NCBI GenBank assembly: GCA_040772045.1
Contig: JAXGYV010000004.1
Coordinates: forward strand, 1-64,000
Direction of reading: 5' to 3'
Origin: JAXGYV01 sp040772045
Lineage (GTDB): Bacteria > Actinomycetota > Thermoleophilia > UBA2241
DNA length: 64,000 nucleotides
The stretch's first letter is position 1. Each line of letters begins with the position of its first letter. Made by a program: the position numbers and the translations under genes. Below the pieces are notes generated by a model. It worked only from the letters and a program-made list of their open reading frames with translations. It ran no database searches and had not been told where the DNA came from. Shown one piece after another: positions 25,567 to 34,340 of the stretch.

Positions 25567-26778
25567 TTAGACGGCCTCCAGGGCCTGGGCCAGATCGGCG
25601 ATCAGATCCTCCGGGGCCTCAACGCCAACCGAGTAGCGAATGAGCCCTTCGGGGATTCCCATCGCCTCTCGCTCCTGCGGTGTGCATTCGACATGGCTGG
25701 TGGTGGCGGGTGGTCCGGCGATGGTCTCCACCGCGCCCAGGTTGGCGGCACGATGCGCCAGCTTCAGCCGCGGCAGAACCTTCTTGACCGCCGCGAACCC
25801 GCCCGCGAGCATGAAGCTCAAGACGCCGCCATACCCCCGCATCTGCCGAGCGGCGACATCGTAGTCAGGATGCCCGTCCAGCCCTGGATAGTAGACGGCC
25901 GCAACGGCCGGGTGATTTTGCAGCCAGCGGGCGATCCGCAGAGCGCTCTCGTTCTGCCGCTCGATACGCAGGGCCAGCGTTTTCATGCCGCGAATCAGCA
26001 GGAACGCGGCCATTGGATCGAGCACGGCCCCCGTGATCTCGCGAAAGTGAAAGATGCGGCCGACCAAGTCCGCGCTACCACAAACTACACCGCCGAGCAC
26101 GTCGGCGTGGCCACCCAGAAACTTCGTGGCGCTGTGCAGCACGAGGTCGGCACCCAGTGCGAGGGGGGTCTGGTTCACCGGTGTGGCGAATGTGTTATCG
26201 ACCACGACCAGGGCGCCAACCCTGTGCGCGGCGGCAACCAGCCGGGCGATGTCCAGGACCTTGAGCGTGGGATTAGTGGGCGACTCCAGATACAGCACTG
26301 AGCAACCGTCGGCCACAGCGGCCTCGATCTGCTCGTGATCTGCCGTGTCGCACAGCTCAACCCGCACCTGGTAGCGCGGCAAGTAGTTGAGGAACAGTCT
26401 GCTGGTGCCGCCGTACGTGTCCTTGATGGAGACCACGCGATCCCCGGGAGCTAGCAGTGTGAACAGGGTGTTACTGACGGCCGCCATGCCACTGGCGAAG
26501 CTCGTGGCGGCTTGCGCGCCCTCGAGGACGCGGACCTTCTCTTCGAAAGCCTGCACGGTAGGGTTCGTGTTACGGCTGTAGATGTGTCCGGGCACGCGCC
26601 CTAGCGCTACATCCAGCCAGTCCTCCACGTTCGCGTAGCCGTACGCGGCGCTGTAGACCACGGGGACCTGCGTCGCCTGCTGGACCAGGTGCACCCCTTC
26701 GCCGGCCCAAACCGCCTGCGTGGCTGCCGACAAGCCGACGTCGGCATCTCCCCTCATACGCTCCCTCGGATCAGTCAT
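25567..26778 (-). CDS. Cys/Met-metabolism PLP enzyme (cystathionine gamma-synthase/lyase family)
   Basis: PLP enzyme of 403 aa. The Schiff-base lysine is Lys219 in LHSATKFLGGH; PLP-binding segments are SFASGMAAVSNTL, DTYGGTSRLF and VVVDNTFATPVNQTPL, and the YSRNTNPTVQAFEEKV motif lies near residue 70. Family members form or cleave cystathionine, or make methanethiol from methionine; the sequence alone does not separate gamma-synthase from gamma-lyase or O-acetylhomoserine sulfhydrylase. AAGGAG precedes the ATG at 26778; 12 extra codons are possible upstream. It is divergent from the Fur-like regulator. Confidence 0.88.
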   Translation of the reverse strand: MTDPRERMRGDADVGLSAATQAVWAGEGVHLVQQATQVPVVYSAAYGYANVEDWLDVALGRVPGHIYSRNTNPTVQAFEEKVRVLEGAQAATSFASGMAAVSNTLFTLLAPGDRVVSIKDTYGGTSRLFLNYLPRYQVRVELCDTADHEQIEAAVADGCSVLYLESPTNPTLKVLDIARLVAAAHRVGALVVVDNTFATPVNQTPLALGADLVLHSATKFLGGHADVLGGVVCGSADLVGRIFHFREITGAVLDPMAAFLLIRGMKTLALRIERQNESALRIARWLQNHPAVAAVYYPGLDGHPDYDVAARQMRGYGGVLSFMLAGGFAAVKKVLPRLKLAHRAANLGAVETIAGPPATTSHVECTPQEREAMGIPEGLIRYSVGVEAPEDLIADLAQALEAV

Positions 26779-26929
26779 GCGGATGCTCCTTCGCCATCGT
26801 CCCGTCACACTCATTCACCATAGCTGCACCGCGGCCACGCGAACAAGCGCGCCTGGCTTAGCCGACGGATCGCGTGCTACTGTGCATCGTCGGTTTGGTG
26901 CGTTGATCCACCCGTGAAAGGTCAGGAAG

Positions 26930-27460
26930 GTGACGGAACGGCGGCGGCACACCACGTGCTCAGAGCATCGCGAGGCATCACCGGCGATCGATCTCGCGCT
27001 CCGTGCCCACGGCCTTCGCTGTACCGTCGCGCGCAGGCTCATCCTCTCGGCACTGCGGTCCATGTCGGATCATCCCACCGTTACCCAGCTCCACACGACA
27101 TTGGTAGCGCGGGGGCACCGGCTCGGCGTCGCCACCGTCTATCAGAATCTGGCACGCCTCGCGGAGTCGAGCCTCGTGAGCCGCTTCCTCGACTCCCAAG
27201 GCCTCCTGCGTTTCGATGCGAACCTCTCACCCCACCACCACCTCCTCTGCCGATCGTGCGGACGCATCCTGGACGTGGGCTTGAGCGAGCAGCACGCCGC
27301 GCGTCTTGCGGAGCTCACCCACGACCTCGCGGGCGTGCACGGCTCCTGGCAGCTCGAGGATGGGCAGCTCGAACTGCACGGGGTGTGCCCCGCGTGCCGC
27401 CAGCAGCGCACAGTGAGCCACTGTTCAAAGGGCTCAGCGGCGAACCAGGGCCCACCGTGA
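26930..27460 (+). CDS. Fur-family regulator, probably PerR-like
   Basis: DNA-binding metalloregulator of 176 aa, slightly long for the family because of an N-terminal basic stretch (1-18) and a C-terminal tail. The winged helix spans about 20-95 (ALRAHGLRCTVARRLILSAL, GVATVYQNLARLAE). The regulatory metal region reads LRFDANLSPHHHLLCRSCGRILDV, and the structural Zn site uses CRSC and CPAC. The gene is followed after 156 nt by a catalase whose upstream region has a Per-like operator, so a role as peroxide-sensing repressor is likely. The start is GTG after AAAGG. Confidence 0.85.
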   Translation: MTERRRHTTCSEHREASPAIDLALRAHGLRCTVARRLILSALRSMSDHPTVTQLHTTLVARGHRLGVATVYQNLARLAESSLVSRFLDSQGLLRFDANLSPHHHLLCRSCGRILDVGLSEQHAARLAELTHDLAGVHGSWQLEDGQLELHGVCPACRQQRTVSHCSKGSAANQGPP

Positions 27461-27554
27461 GCCATCTCGGGAGAGAGGCTCACCCAGCCCACTTCACATC
27501 TAACGCTGCCCCCATTGACCCTTAGGGCGACGCAGGTACACTCCTCCACACTCC

Positions 27555-27569
27555 ACATAATCGTTATGA
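27555..27569 (+). promoter_or_regulatory. Per/Fur-type operator upstream of catalase
   Basis: ACATAATCGTTATGA is a 7-1-7 inverted repeat with a perfect CATAA-TCG-TTATG core. It matches the Per box TTATAATnATTATAA at 11 of 14 arm positions. It is one of few AT-rich patches in the window and lies 47 nt before the catalase ATG, directly after the Fur-like gene. Confidence 0.65.
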
Positions 27570-27616
27570 GCAGGAGACGATTCGTCTTGCCCATCTGAGT
27601 TCGAGAGGAGAGCGCT

Positions 27617-29122
27617 ATGTCAGAGGGAAAACGGCTCACCACCGGCTTTGGCAAACCCGTCGACGACGATCAGAACTCACTGACGGCCGGCCCCGAGGGT
27701 CCAGTGCTCTTGCAGGACGTCCACCTCCTTGAGAAGCTCGGCCACTTCGACCGCGAGCGCATTCCCGAGCGCGTAGTCCATGCCAAAGGCGCCGGGGCAT
27801 ACGGCTACTTCGAGGTAACGGAGGACGTCTCCAAGTACACGAGAGCGGCGTTTCTCTCCGCCGTCGGAAAGAGGACCGACGTTTTCGTACGGTTCTCCAC
27901 TGTCGGCGGCGAGAGAGGGTCGGCCGACGCCGAACGCGATCCGCGCGGCTTCGCCGTCAAGTTCTACACGGAAGAGGGTAACTACGACATGACGGGCAAC
28001 AACACGCCTGTCTTCTTCATCCGCGACCCTCTAAAGTTCCCCGATTTCATCCACACGCAGAAGCGCAACCCGCGCACCAACCTCAAGGACCTGGATATGT
28101 TCTGGGACTTCCTGTCGCTCACGCCGGAGTCCGTACACCAGGTAACCGTGCTCTTCTCCGATCGCGGAACACCAGTTACCTACCGCCACATGAACGGCTA
28201 CTCAAGCCACAGCTACGTCTGGTACAACGCCGCCGGCGAACAGTTCTACGTGCAGTACCACTTCAAGACCGAGCAGGGGATCAAGAACCTGAGCGCCGCC
28301 GAAGCCGACGCGCTGAAGGCTAAGGATCTAGACCACGCCACGCGCGATCTCTTCGAAGCCATCGAACGTGCGGACTTCCCCTCCTGGCGCCTTGAGATGC
28401 AGATCATGCCCGTCGTCGAAGCCCAGGACTACCGCTTCGACGTCCTCGACATCACAAAGGTCTGGCCGCACGCGGACTACCCGCCGATCGCCATTGGGCG
28501 CCTGGTGCTCAACCGCAATCCAGAGAACTACTTCGCGGAGGTCGAGCAGGCAGCGTTCAACCCGAGCAACTTCGTGCCGGGCATAGGTCCGTCTGCCGAT
28601 AAGATGCTCCAGGCACGGCTGTTCAGCTACCACGACACCCATCTGCACCGCCTTGGCCCCAACTATCACTTACTGCCGGTGAACGCCCCGAAGCACGCAC
28701 CGGAAGCGAGCTACCAGCGCGATGGCTCCATGCGCTTCGACGCTAACGGGCACGGCGGACCAAACTACTGGCCAAACAGCTTCGGCGGCCCGGCCCCCGA
28801 CCCCAGTGTCGCTGCCCCAGGAATGCCCCTCGCCGGCGTGTCCGGGCGCACGGCATATGTACATCCCAACGATGACTTCGTTCAGCCGCGAGCGCTGTTC
28901 CGAGACGTGATGACCGACGAAGACCGCGATCACCTCATCAGCAACATCGTCGGCCACCTGGCAGGCGCCCAGCAACGCATCAAACTGCGCCAGTGTGCCG
29001 TGTTCTCCAAAGTAGACCCAGAGTACGGTGCACGCGTAGCGCGGGGCGTCGGTGTGGATGAAGCAGCCGTCCAGCGCCTGGCCGCAATGTCGGACGAGGA
29101 GCGCGCCGCGGCCACGGCCTAG
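27617..29122 (+). CDS. katA: Monofunctional haem catalase, small-subunit clade
   Basis: Catalase of 501 aa, normal for clade 3. The active-site His55 lies in RVVHAKGAGAYG, the distal Asn near 128 in GNNTPVFFIRDP, and the proximal haem ligand Tyr338 in RLFSYHDTHLHRLGPNY. The NADPH-site and core motifs FSTVGGERGSADAERDPRGFAVKFYT and HMNGYSSHSY are intact. It removes hydrogen peroxide in the cytoplasm. The Per-like box and the Fur-family gene upstream suggest peroxide induction. GAGAGGAGAG precedes the ATG. Confidence 0.96.
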   Translation: MSEGKRLTTGFGKPVDDDQNSLTAGPEGPVLLQDVHLLEKLGHFDRERIPERVVHAKGAGAYGYFEVTEDVSKYTRAAFLSAVGKRTDVFVRFSTVGGERGSADAERDPRGFAVKFYTEEGNYDMTGNNTPVFFIRDPLKFPDFIHTQKRNPRTNLKDLDMFWDFLSLTPESVHQVTVLFSDRGTPVTYRHMNGYSSHSYVWYNAAGEQFYVQYHFKTEQGIKNLSAAEADALKAKDLDHATRDLFEAIERADFPSWRLEMQIMPVVEAQDYRFDVLDITKVWPHADYPPIAIGRLVLNRNPENYFAEVEQAAFNPSNFVPGIGPSADKMLQARLFSYHDTHLHRLGPNYHLLPVNAPKHAPEASYQRDGSMRFDANGHGGPNYWPNSFGGPAPDPSVAAPGMPLAGVSGRTAYVHPNDDFVQPRALFRDVMTDEDRDHLISNIVGHLAGAQQRIKLRQCAVFSKVDPEYGARVARGVGVDEAAVQRLAAMSDEERAAATA

Positions 29123-29200
29123 TCACGCCGCACAAAAACGGCGCCGGGTCGCGAGAGACGGCTCTCTGGCCCCTCCGGCGACAGACGCCCCCGGGGCCAA

Positions 29201-30328
29201 CTATGCCTTCGGGGCTCTGCCGTCGAAGACGCCCAGGTGATGGAAGTAGACGGCGCCGGCGGCTAGACGCATGGGCCTGGTGCCCAGCAGGGCATTGAAG
29301 GCCACGTCGCTCTGGAAGTGATCGTACAGGAAGCGGAGACAGCGTTTGGCCCGAAAACGGGGGTAGCTCCGCACGAACCAGCCGCTCGGGTCCTCGGTTT
29401 TACCGCCGAGGAAATCGGCGATCGCATGCCCTGCCGCGAGCCCGTGCTTGAGCGCTGTGTGGATGCCGCCGGCGGTGACGGGAGAGACCATGCCGGCGGC
29501 ATCGCCGACGAGCAGCACACGAGACGCGGCCACGGGCTGCACCACACCCCCGCACGGGATCATCCCGGCCCTGGACGAGACCGGTTGTACCCGGCGGAGA
29601 TCGACGACAGGGGCGATCTTCTCGAGGAACGCCCCCAGAGCCGCGGTAGCCGGGGGCTGGGCGTCGCGCACACGACGCCCCAGCCCTACCTGCGTGACGC
29701 CCACGCCGGCCACCACCCAGCCGATGTATCCGGGGGCTATCTTCCGGTCGATGAAGCAGTGGAGCTTGCCGGAATCTGGGAGCTCCACCCCCGCATACTC
29801 GTACTCGACGCCGAACAAATGCTCGCGATTCTGTCCCAAGCCCAATACTCTCGCGAGCTTCGAGTTCGGGCCATCGGCGCCGACGAGGTACCTCGTCTCG
29901 CCGGCACCGTCGACGATGAAGCCACTCCGCGTCCGTTGTGTCCGGCGGAACGGCGTACTGTAGAGAATCCTCGCGCCCTCCCCCTCCGCTTGCGCCGCCA
30001 GCCAGCGCAGCACACCGGGAGTATCGGTCGCCAGGAAGTAGTAGCCAGGAGCTGCGAGATCTACGTACCGCAGGTTCGGCGCGTAGAGCCGCACGCCATC
30101 GATGGTACGAACCAGGCTGGGGGGCAGACGGTCGAGCAGTGCCACCTGATCGATCACGTCCTTGACCAGGATGCCGGTGGTGCGAGGTCTCTCACCCGCG
30201 TCGGCCTTCTCCTCGAGAACCACCACCCGTCTGCCGGCGCGAGCCAGTGTCGTAGCGCACGCCAAGCCAGCGAAGCTCGCGCCCACGACGACGCAGTCAT
30301 ACCGGCCCTCTGGATTCACCTCGTGCAC
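29201..30328 (-). CDS. FAD-dependent oxidoreductase of the geranylgeranyl-reductase type
   Basis: Flavoprotein of 375 aa. FAD is bound by DCVVVGASFAGLACATTLARAG (Rossmann motif), the ADGPNSKLAR motif near 150 and VLLVGDAAGMVSPVTAGGIHTALKHGLAAG near 265-295. The last is the strongly conserved motif of the geranylgeranyl reductase group, which saturates isoprenoid chains of quinones, carotenoids or lipids. The start codon is GTG. It converges with the catalase gene and follows the ABC-2 genes by 146 nt; no isoprenoid gene is adjacent, so the substrate is open. Confidence 0.8.
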   Translation of the reverse strand: MHEVNPEGRYDCVVVGASFAGLACATTLARAGRRVVVLEEKADAGERPRTTGILVKDVIDQVALLDRLPPSLVRTIDGVRLYAPNLRYVDLAAPGYYFLATDTPGVLRWLAAQAEGEGARILYSTPFRRTQRTRSGFIVDGAGETRYLVGADGPNSKLARVLGLGQNREHLFGVEYEYAGVELPDSGKLHCFIDRKIAPGYIGWVVAGVGVTQVGLGRRVRDAQPPATAALGAFLEKIAPVVDLRRVQPVSSRAGMIPCGGVVQPVAASRVLLVGDAAGMVSPVTAGGIHTALKHGLAAGHAIADFLGGKTEDPSGWFVRSYPRFRAKRCLRFLYDHFQSDVAFNALLGTRPMRLAAGAVYFHHLGVFDGRAPKA

Positions 30329-30474
30329 GCGCCCCCATCATCGGGATCTCCGGCACTGCGCCACAGCAGCGAGCGCCCTGAGCGAGCCACCGCTCGCGTA
30401 TCGTCGCACACGATCCAGGAAGAGCACCAGCTCGGCGCCGGCACCAGCGCGGCGAGGCGGCACACTTTACGTGT

Positions 30475-31278
30475 CTAGTCCCAGCGAAACAGCCGGAACG
30501 TCAGCGCGGCGGCGGCCACTCCCACGGCCACCGTGATCAGCGTGTGGAGCACGTTGATGCCGAAGCCGTTCCACGCATCCACCATCGGGAGTACGAGATG
30601 GTATAGGGGCAGCGCCTTGCCGATGTTCAAGAGCCAGGCAGGCATCAGGTCGAGCGGGCCATCGGTGCCCGAGAGGAACATCATCACGAACCACAGCAGC
30701 ATGCCCACGGCTTGAGCAGCGCGTGCCGTAGGCAGAACACTCCCCAGGAGCATGCCCAACGCCGAGAACGTGAACGCACCGATGGTAAAGGTAACCGCCA
30801 CATCCCCAGAGCCCTTGGCCATGCCAGCGTCAAATGCCAGTACCCCCAAGGCGAACAGCAGGACAGACCCGATAACAGCGATCACCAGGCTCACGAGCGT
30901 CTGGGAGACGAGGAGCGCCCACTCTTGCATACCCGACGCCCTGAAGCGCCGGAGGACCCCCCGCTCGCGGTAGTTGGCGAGATGGACGGGGAGCGAGATG
31001 GTACCGAGCGACGCCAGCACCAGAGCCATGTACGCAGGCACGTAGTAGTCCATCATCGGGATGTTCCTGTACTGATCCTCCAGAGGACGGTCGGCGAAGA
31101 TGCCACCCAGCACCACCAGGATGAGCAGCGGCAGCAGAAACGTGAACATCATGGTGATGGGCTCTCGGACAAATAGCTTGACCTCGATCCACACGAGCTT
31201 GAGCGCCAAGCGGGGGCCAGCCATGCGCCGCACCGCTTCCTGGCGGGCCACCCCATGCGCGGTGTCCCCGACATCCAC
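30475..31278 (-). CDS. ABC-2-type transporter permease
   Basis: Membrane protein of 267 aa with six predicted helices, the usual ABC-2 size. Typical motifs are EPITMMFTFLLPLLILVVLGGIF in the first helix, NYRERGVLRRFRASGMQEWALLVSQ in the coupling loop and AQAVGMLLWFVMMFLSGTDGPLDLMPAWLL in the later half. It begins with GTG 3 nt after the ATPase gene, with AGGA in front. Likely exports a drug or lipid; no substrate clue is present. Confidence 0.88.
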   Translation of the reverse strand: MDVGDTAHGVARQEAVRRMAGPRLALKLVWIEVKLFVREPITMMFTFLLPLLILVVLGGIFADRPLEDQYRNIPMMDYYVPAYMALVLASLGTISLPVHLANYRERGVLRRFRASGMQEWALLVSQTLVSLVIAVIGSVLLFALGVLAFDAGMAKGSGDVAVTFTIGAFTFSALGMLLGSVLPTARAAQAVGMLLWFVMMFLSGTDGPLDLMPAWLLNIGKALPLYHLVLPMVDAWNGFGINVLHTLITVAVGVAAAALTFRLFRWD

Positions 31279-31281
31279 CGG

Positions 31282-32244
31282 CTAGTCCTCTCTCATCACG
31301 TGGCCGGTGACGTGCAGGAACACATCTTCGAGAGTGGGCTCCTCGAGATGCAGGTCCGCCGGCTCGAGACCGTGAGCGAGGAGGGCGGCGGCCACATGCG
31401 CCAGCACGGGCCCGCCGCCGAGCACCTCCACGCGAGGACCATGCCGTTGCACGGAAGTCACGTGGGGCACATCCGTCAGCCACGCAAGGTCGGGGGCGTC
31501 CGCCGTAAACACGACGTGGACGCCCCCAGCGTATTCGCCGATCAGCCCCTGGGGACTGCCGGTCGCCACCACACGACCCGCGTCCACGATGGCCACGCGG
31601 TCGCAGAGCCGTTCGGCCTCCTCCATGAAATGGGTGACGAGTACCACGGTGGCCCCGCGATCGCGGATCTCGCGGATGAGACCCCAGGCGTCGCGTCGCG
31701 CCGCCGGATCCAGCCCAGTGGTCATCTCGTCCAGAAACACCAGCTCCGGCTCGTTGACCAGCGCCAAGGCGACGAACAACCGCTGTCTCTGCCCCCCGGA
31801 GAGGCTGTGGAAGGCGGCCTTCGCCTTGTCTCCAAGGCCCCACTCCCCCATAACCGAGCGCCAGTCTCGCCCGCCGGGCGTCAGCGATGAGAACAGGTCG
31901 AGTGCCTCCCATACGCGGATGTGGTCCGGGAGCGCGGACTGCTGGAGCTGACAGCCGATTCGCCGGCGCAGCGCGAGCGCGCGTTCACGGGGATCGAGGG
32001 CGAGCACCCGGGCTTCGCCGCTATCCGGCCGGCGCAGACCTTGCAGCATCTCGACCGTAGTGGTCTTGCCGGCGCCGTTAGGTCCCAGGAGGCCGAAGAT
32101 CTCGCCCCGCGCCACGCTGAACGTGGCATCGGCGACGGCGACCACCTCCCGATACGTCTTGCGCAACGCCCGCGCGATGACCACGAGCTCCGTGCTGGGA
32201 GCCGCCCGCTCCACCGCCATCTCGGACTCATTCCGTCCACGCAT
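31282..32244 (-). CDS. ABC transporter ATP-binding protein (ABC-2 exporter)
   Basis: ATPase of 320 aa of the drug/daunorubicin-resistance-like group. Walker A is GLLGPNGAGKTTT, the signature LSGGQRQRLFVALALVNEP, Walker B LVFLDEMTTGLDP and the H-loop VTHFMEEAERLCD. The C-terminal extension ends in DLHLEEPTLEDVFLHVTG, typical of exporters of this type. Walker B reads DEMTTGLD instead of the usual DEPTTGLD. It is followed after 3 nt by its permease. Confidence 0.9.
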   Translation of the reverse strand: MRGRNESEMAVERAAPSTELVVIARALRKTYREVVAVADATFSVARGEIFGLLGPNGAGKTTTVEMLQGLRRPDSGEARVLALDPRERALALRRRIGCQLQQSALPDHIRVWEALDLFSSLTPGGRDWRSVMGEWGLGDKAKAAFHSLSGGQRQRLFVALALVNEPELVFLDEMTTGLDPAARRDAWGLIREIRDRGATVVLVTHFMEEAERLCDRVAIVDAGRVVATGSPQGLIGEYAGGVHVVFTADAPDLAWLTDVPHVTSVQRHGPRVEVLGGGPVLAHVAAALLAHGLEPADLHLEEPTLEDVFLHVTGHVMRED

Positions 32245-32323
32245 CGTCGGCCCACCGCCGCCCTCTGCCGATCACCTCGATGGTACACCTGCTACCGGCA
32301 CTGCGGCGCGGCGCCCCGTGAGA

Positions 32324-33460
32324 TCAGGGCAGGCCGGATGGCGAGATGTTCGCGTTCGACAGGAGAGGTACGGGACTCAGCGCCATGGCGCCGATCCCTT
32401 CACTGTAGCTGCCCAGCCCATGGAACCGCTCGCGACGCAGCGCCTTGCGCTCCTCGGGGTCGAGGGCGTCGAGCTCCGCGAGCGTCTCACTCACGACTTC
32501 ACGGAGCCGCGCCGCCGCCACGGCCACATTGTGGTGGGCGCCCATGCGCGGCTCCGCCACGATGCGCTCGATGACGCCGAGACGAAGGAGCTCCGAGGCA
32601 CTCGGACGCAAGGCCTCAGCCGCCTGTGGCGCGAACGCGGCGTCGCGCCACAGGATCGCCGCGCAGCCCTCGGCGCTGATCACCGAGTACACGGCGTTCT
32701 CCTGCATGAGCACGCGGTCGGCGACGGCGAGAGCCAGCGCCCCACCCGAGCCACCCTCCCCGATGATCACCGCGACGGTGGGCACAGTAAGGCGAGCCAT
32801 CGCCAGCATAGTCTCCGCGATCGCCCGCGCCTGACCACCCTCTTCGGCGGCGACACCGGGATAGGCGCCCGGCGTGTCGACGAACGTGAGGACCGGCAGT
32901 CGGTACCGCTCGGCGAGCGCGAACAGCCGCTGCGCCTTGCGGTACCCTTCCGGACGCGCCATGCCGAAGTTCACCTGCGTCTGCTCGGTGAGGTCGCGCC
33001 CCTTCTGGTGGCCCACCACCAGCACCGCGCGACCCTCGAACCAGCCCAGCCCACCTACGATCGCCGGGTCGTCGGCACGCAGGCGATCGCCCTTGAGCTC
33101 CTCGAAGCCGTCGATCAGCAGACGGATGTAGTCGCGCGTACGCGGCCGGTTCTTGTGCCGCGCGATGCCGACGGTGACCCATGCGTCGCCGCGGCTTTCC
33201 TCGCGCCGAAGGGCCTTGATCCGTGCCTGGAGCCGCTGGATCTCTTCGTTGAGATGCACACCAGGTATCCGCGAGAGGCGCTTAAGCTCGTCTAAACGCC
33301 TTCGTAGCCACGTCTCTTGCGCGCCCGCCCCACCGCTTGAGTCCGAAGACGACACGGTCGAGGGATCCTGCAGCTCGGTCGGCGAGGTCTGCGGCTCGGT
33401 CGGCGAGGTCACTGGCTCCTCTGGCGAGAAGATCTGTCGGGGAGACTTGGTCTCGTCCAT
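32324..33460 (-). CDS. accA: Acetyl-CoA carboxylase carboxyltransferase alpha subunit
   Basis: Carboxyltransferase subunit of 378 aa that, with AccD, moves CO2 from biotin to acetyl-CoA, making malonyl-CoA. The core (from about residue 55) has NFGMARPEGYRKAQRL, FVDTPGAYPGVAAEEGGQARAIAE, IGEGGSGGALALAVADRVLM and SVISAEGCAAILW. The first 50 residues are a Ser/Thr/Pro-rich extension (two TSPTE repeats). AAAGGAGG lies 9 nt before the ATG at 33460, fixing the start inside accD. The two genes therefore share 179 nt in different frames. Last gene of the operon. Confidence 0.95.
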   Translation of the reverse strand: MDETKSPRQIFSPEEPVTSPTEPQTSPTELQDPSTVSSSDSSGGAGAQETWLRRRLDELKRLSRIPGVHLNEEIQRLQARIKALRREESRGDAWVTVGIARHKNRPRTRDYIRLLIDGFEELKGDRLRADDPAIVGGLGWFEGRAVLVVGHQKGRDLTEQTQVNFGMARPEGYRKAQRLFALAERYRLPVLTFVDTPGAYPGVAAEEGGQARAIAETMLAMARLTVPTVAVIIGEGGSGGALALAVADRVLMQENAVYSVISAEGCAAILWRDAAFAPQAAEALRPSASELLRLGVIERIVAEPRMGAHHNVAVAAARLREVVSETLAELDALDPEERKALRRERFHGLGSYSEGIGAMALSPVPLLSNANISPSGLP

Positions 33461-34322
33461 CGCGTGCACCTCCTTTCAGCAGTCGCAAGTACGCCGCGAG
33501 TTTGGCTGGCAGCTCCGCTCGCGGCACCACGGCGTCGAGATGGCCGAGGAGGAGGTTGCGCTCAGCGCTGGCGAAGTCCTCCGGCAGCGCTTCCTGCGTG
33601 GTCTGCGCGATCACGCGCGGGCCGGAGAACGAGAGCTGGGCTCCGGGTTCGGCCACGCAGATGTCGGCGAGCGTGGCGAAGCTGGCCAGCACCCCTCCGG
33701 TGCACGGATCTACGAGCACCGAGATGAAGGGCACGCGAGCCTCATTGAGTATGTCCACAGCGATGCTCGTCTTGGCCATCTGCATGAGCGAGAGGATGCC
33801 CTCCTGCATGCGCGCGCCGCCGGAGCTGCACACGGTCACCAGCGGCAGCCGCTCTCCCGCTGCCGCTCCGGCGGCGCGCCACAGCTTCTCTCCCACCACG
33901 CTCCCCATGCTGCCGCCCATGAAGCCGAAATCCATCACCGCGAGGATCACCGGGTAGCCGCCGATCCGTGCATCACCAGTCACGATGGCTTCCGACAGAC
34001 CAGACGCAGCCTGGGCTTCGTGGAGACGCTCCGGATAGGGCTCCAGGTCGACGAAGCCGAGTGGGTCCAAGGTGCGCAGATACGCCCACCGCTCGCTGAA
34101 ACTCCCGGGATCGGTCAGCTGACTGACGCGCTCGCGTGCGCTGATGCGAGTATGGAAACCACAACTCGGGCACACGCTCAGATTCGCGCGCAGAGCACTC
34201 CGCTCGATCTCCACCGCGCACTTCGGACAGGCCCACATGGGCAGCGGCGAGGGCGCGGCGCGCCTGCTGGCTATCTCCACGGTCACATCAGCCACGCCTA
34301 GGTACCTCGACTCCTCGACCAC
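33282..34322 (-). CDS. accD: Acetyl-CoA carboxylase carboxyltransferase beta subunit
   Basis: Carboxyltransferase subunit of 346 aa. An N-terminal zinc ribbon (CPKC and CPSC, about 32-54) precedes the crotonase-like core with DFGFMGGSMGSVVGEKL, SSGGARMQEGILSLMQMAKT, DPCTGGVLASFA and SGPRVIAQTTQEALPEDF. The conserved part ends near residue 285. The last 60 residues (SDLADRAADLADRAAG, then a basic end) are an extension encoded wholly within the overlap with accA. The start is GTG, 18 nt after fabF; an inner GTG would shorten it by about 8 codons. Confidence 0.95.
   Translation of the reverse strand: MVEESRYLGVADVTVEIASRRAAPSPLPMWACPKCAVEIERSALRANLSVCPSCGFHTRISARERVSQLTDPGSFSERWAYLRTLDPLGFVDLEPYPERLHEAQAASGLSEAIVTGDARIGGYPVILAVMDFGFMGGSMGSVVGEKLWRAAGAAAGERLPLVTVCSSGGARMQEGILSLMQMAKTSIAVDILNEARVPFISVLVDPCTGGVLASFATLADICVAEPGAQLSFSGPRVIAQTTQEALPEDFASAERNLLLGHLDAVVPRAELPAKLAAYLRLLKGGARDGRDQVSPTDLLARGASDLADRAADLADRAAGSLDRVVFGLKRWGGRARDVATKAFRRA
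33374..33410. repeat. Tandem 21-nt-period repeat inside the accD/accA overlap
   Basis: CTCGGTCGGCGAGGTC occurs at 33374-33389 and again at 33395-33410, a period of 21 nt (7 codons). In the accD frame it encodes LADRAAD/LADRAAG; in the accA frame TSPTEPQ/TSPTELQ. The repeat lengthens both proteins without breaking either frame. Confidence 0.85.
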
Positions 34323-34340
34323 GGTCTCTTCTCAATGAAC

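Noticed and set aside
29318..30478. Plus-strand frame of 386 aa opposite the geranylgeranyl-reductase-like gene
   Set aside because: Shadow; the minus-strand gene has all FAD motifs.
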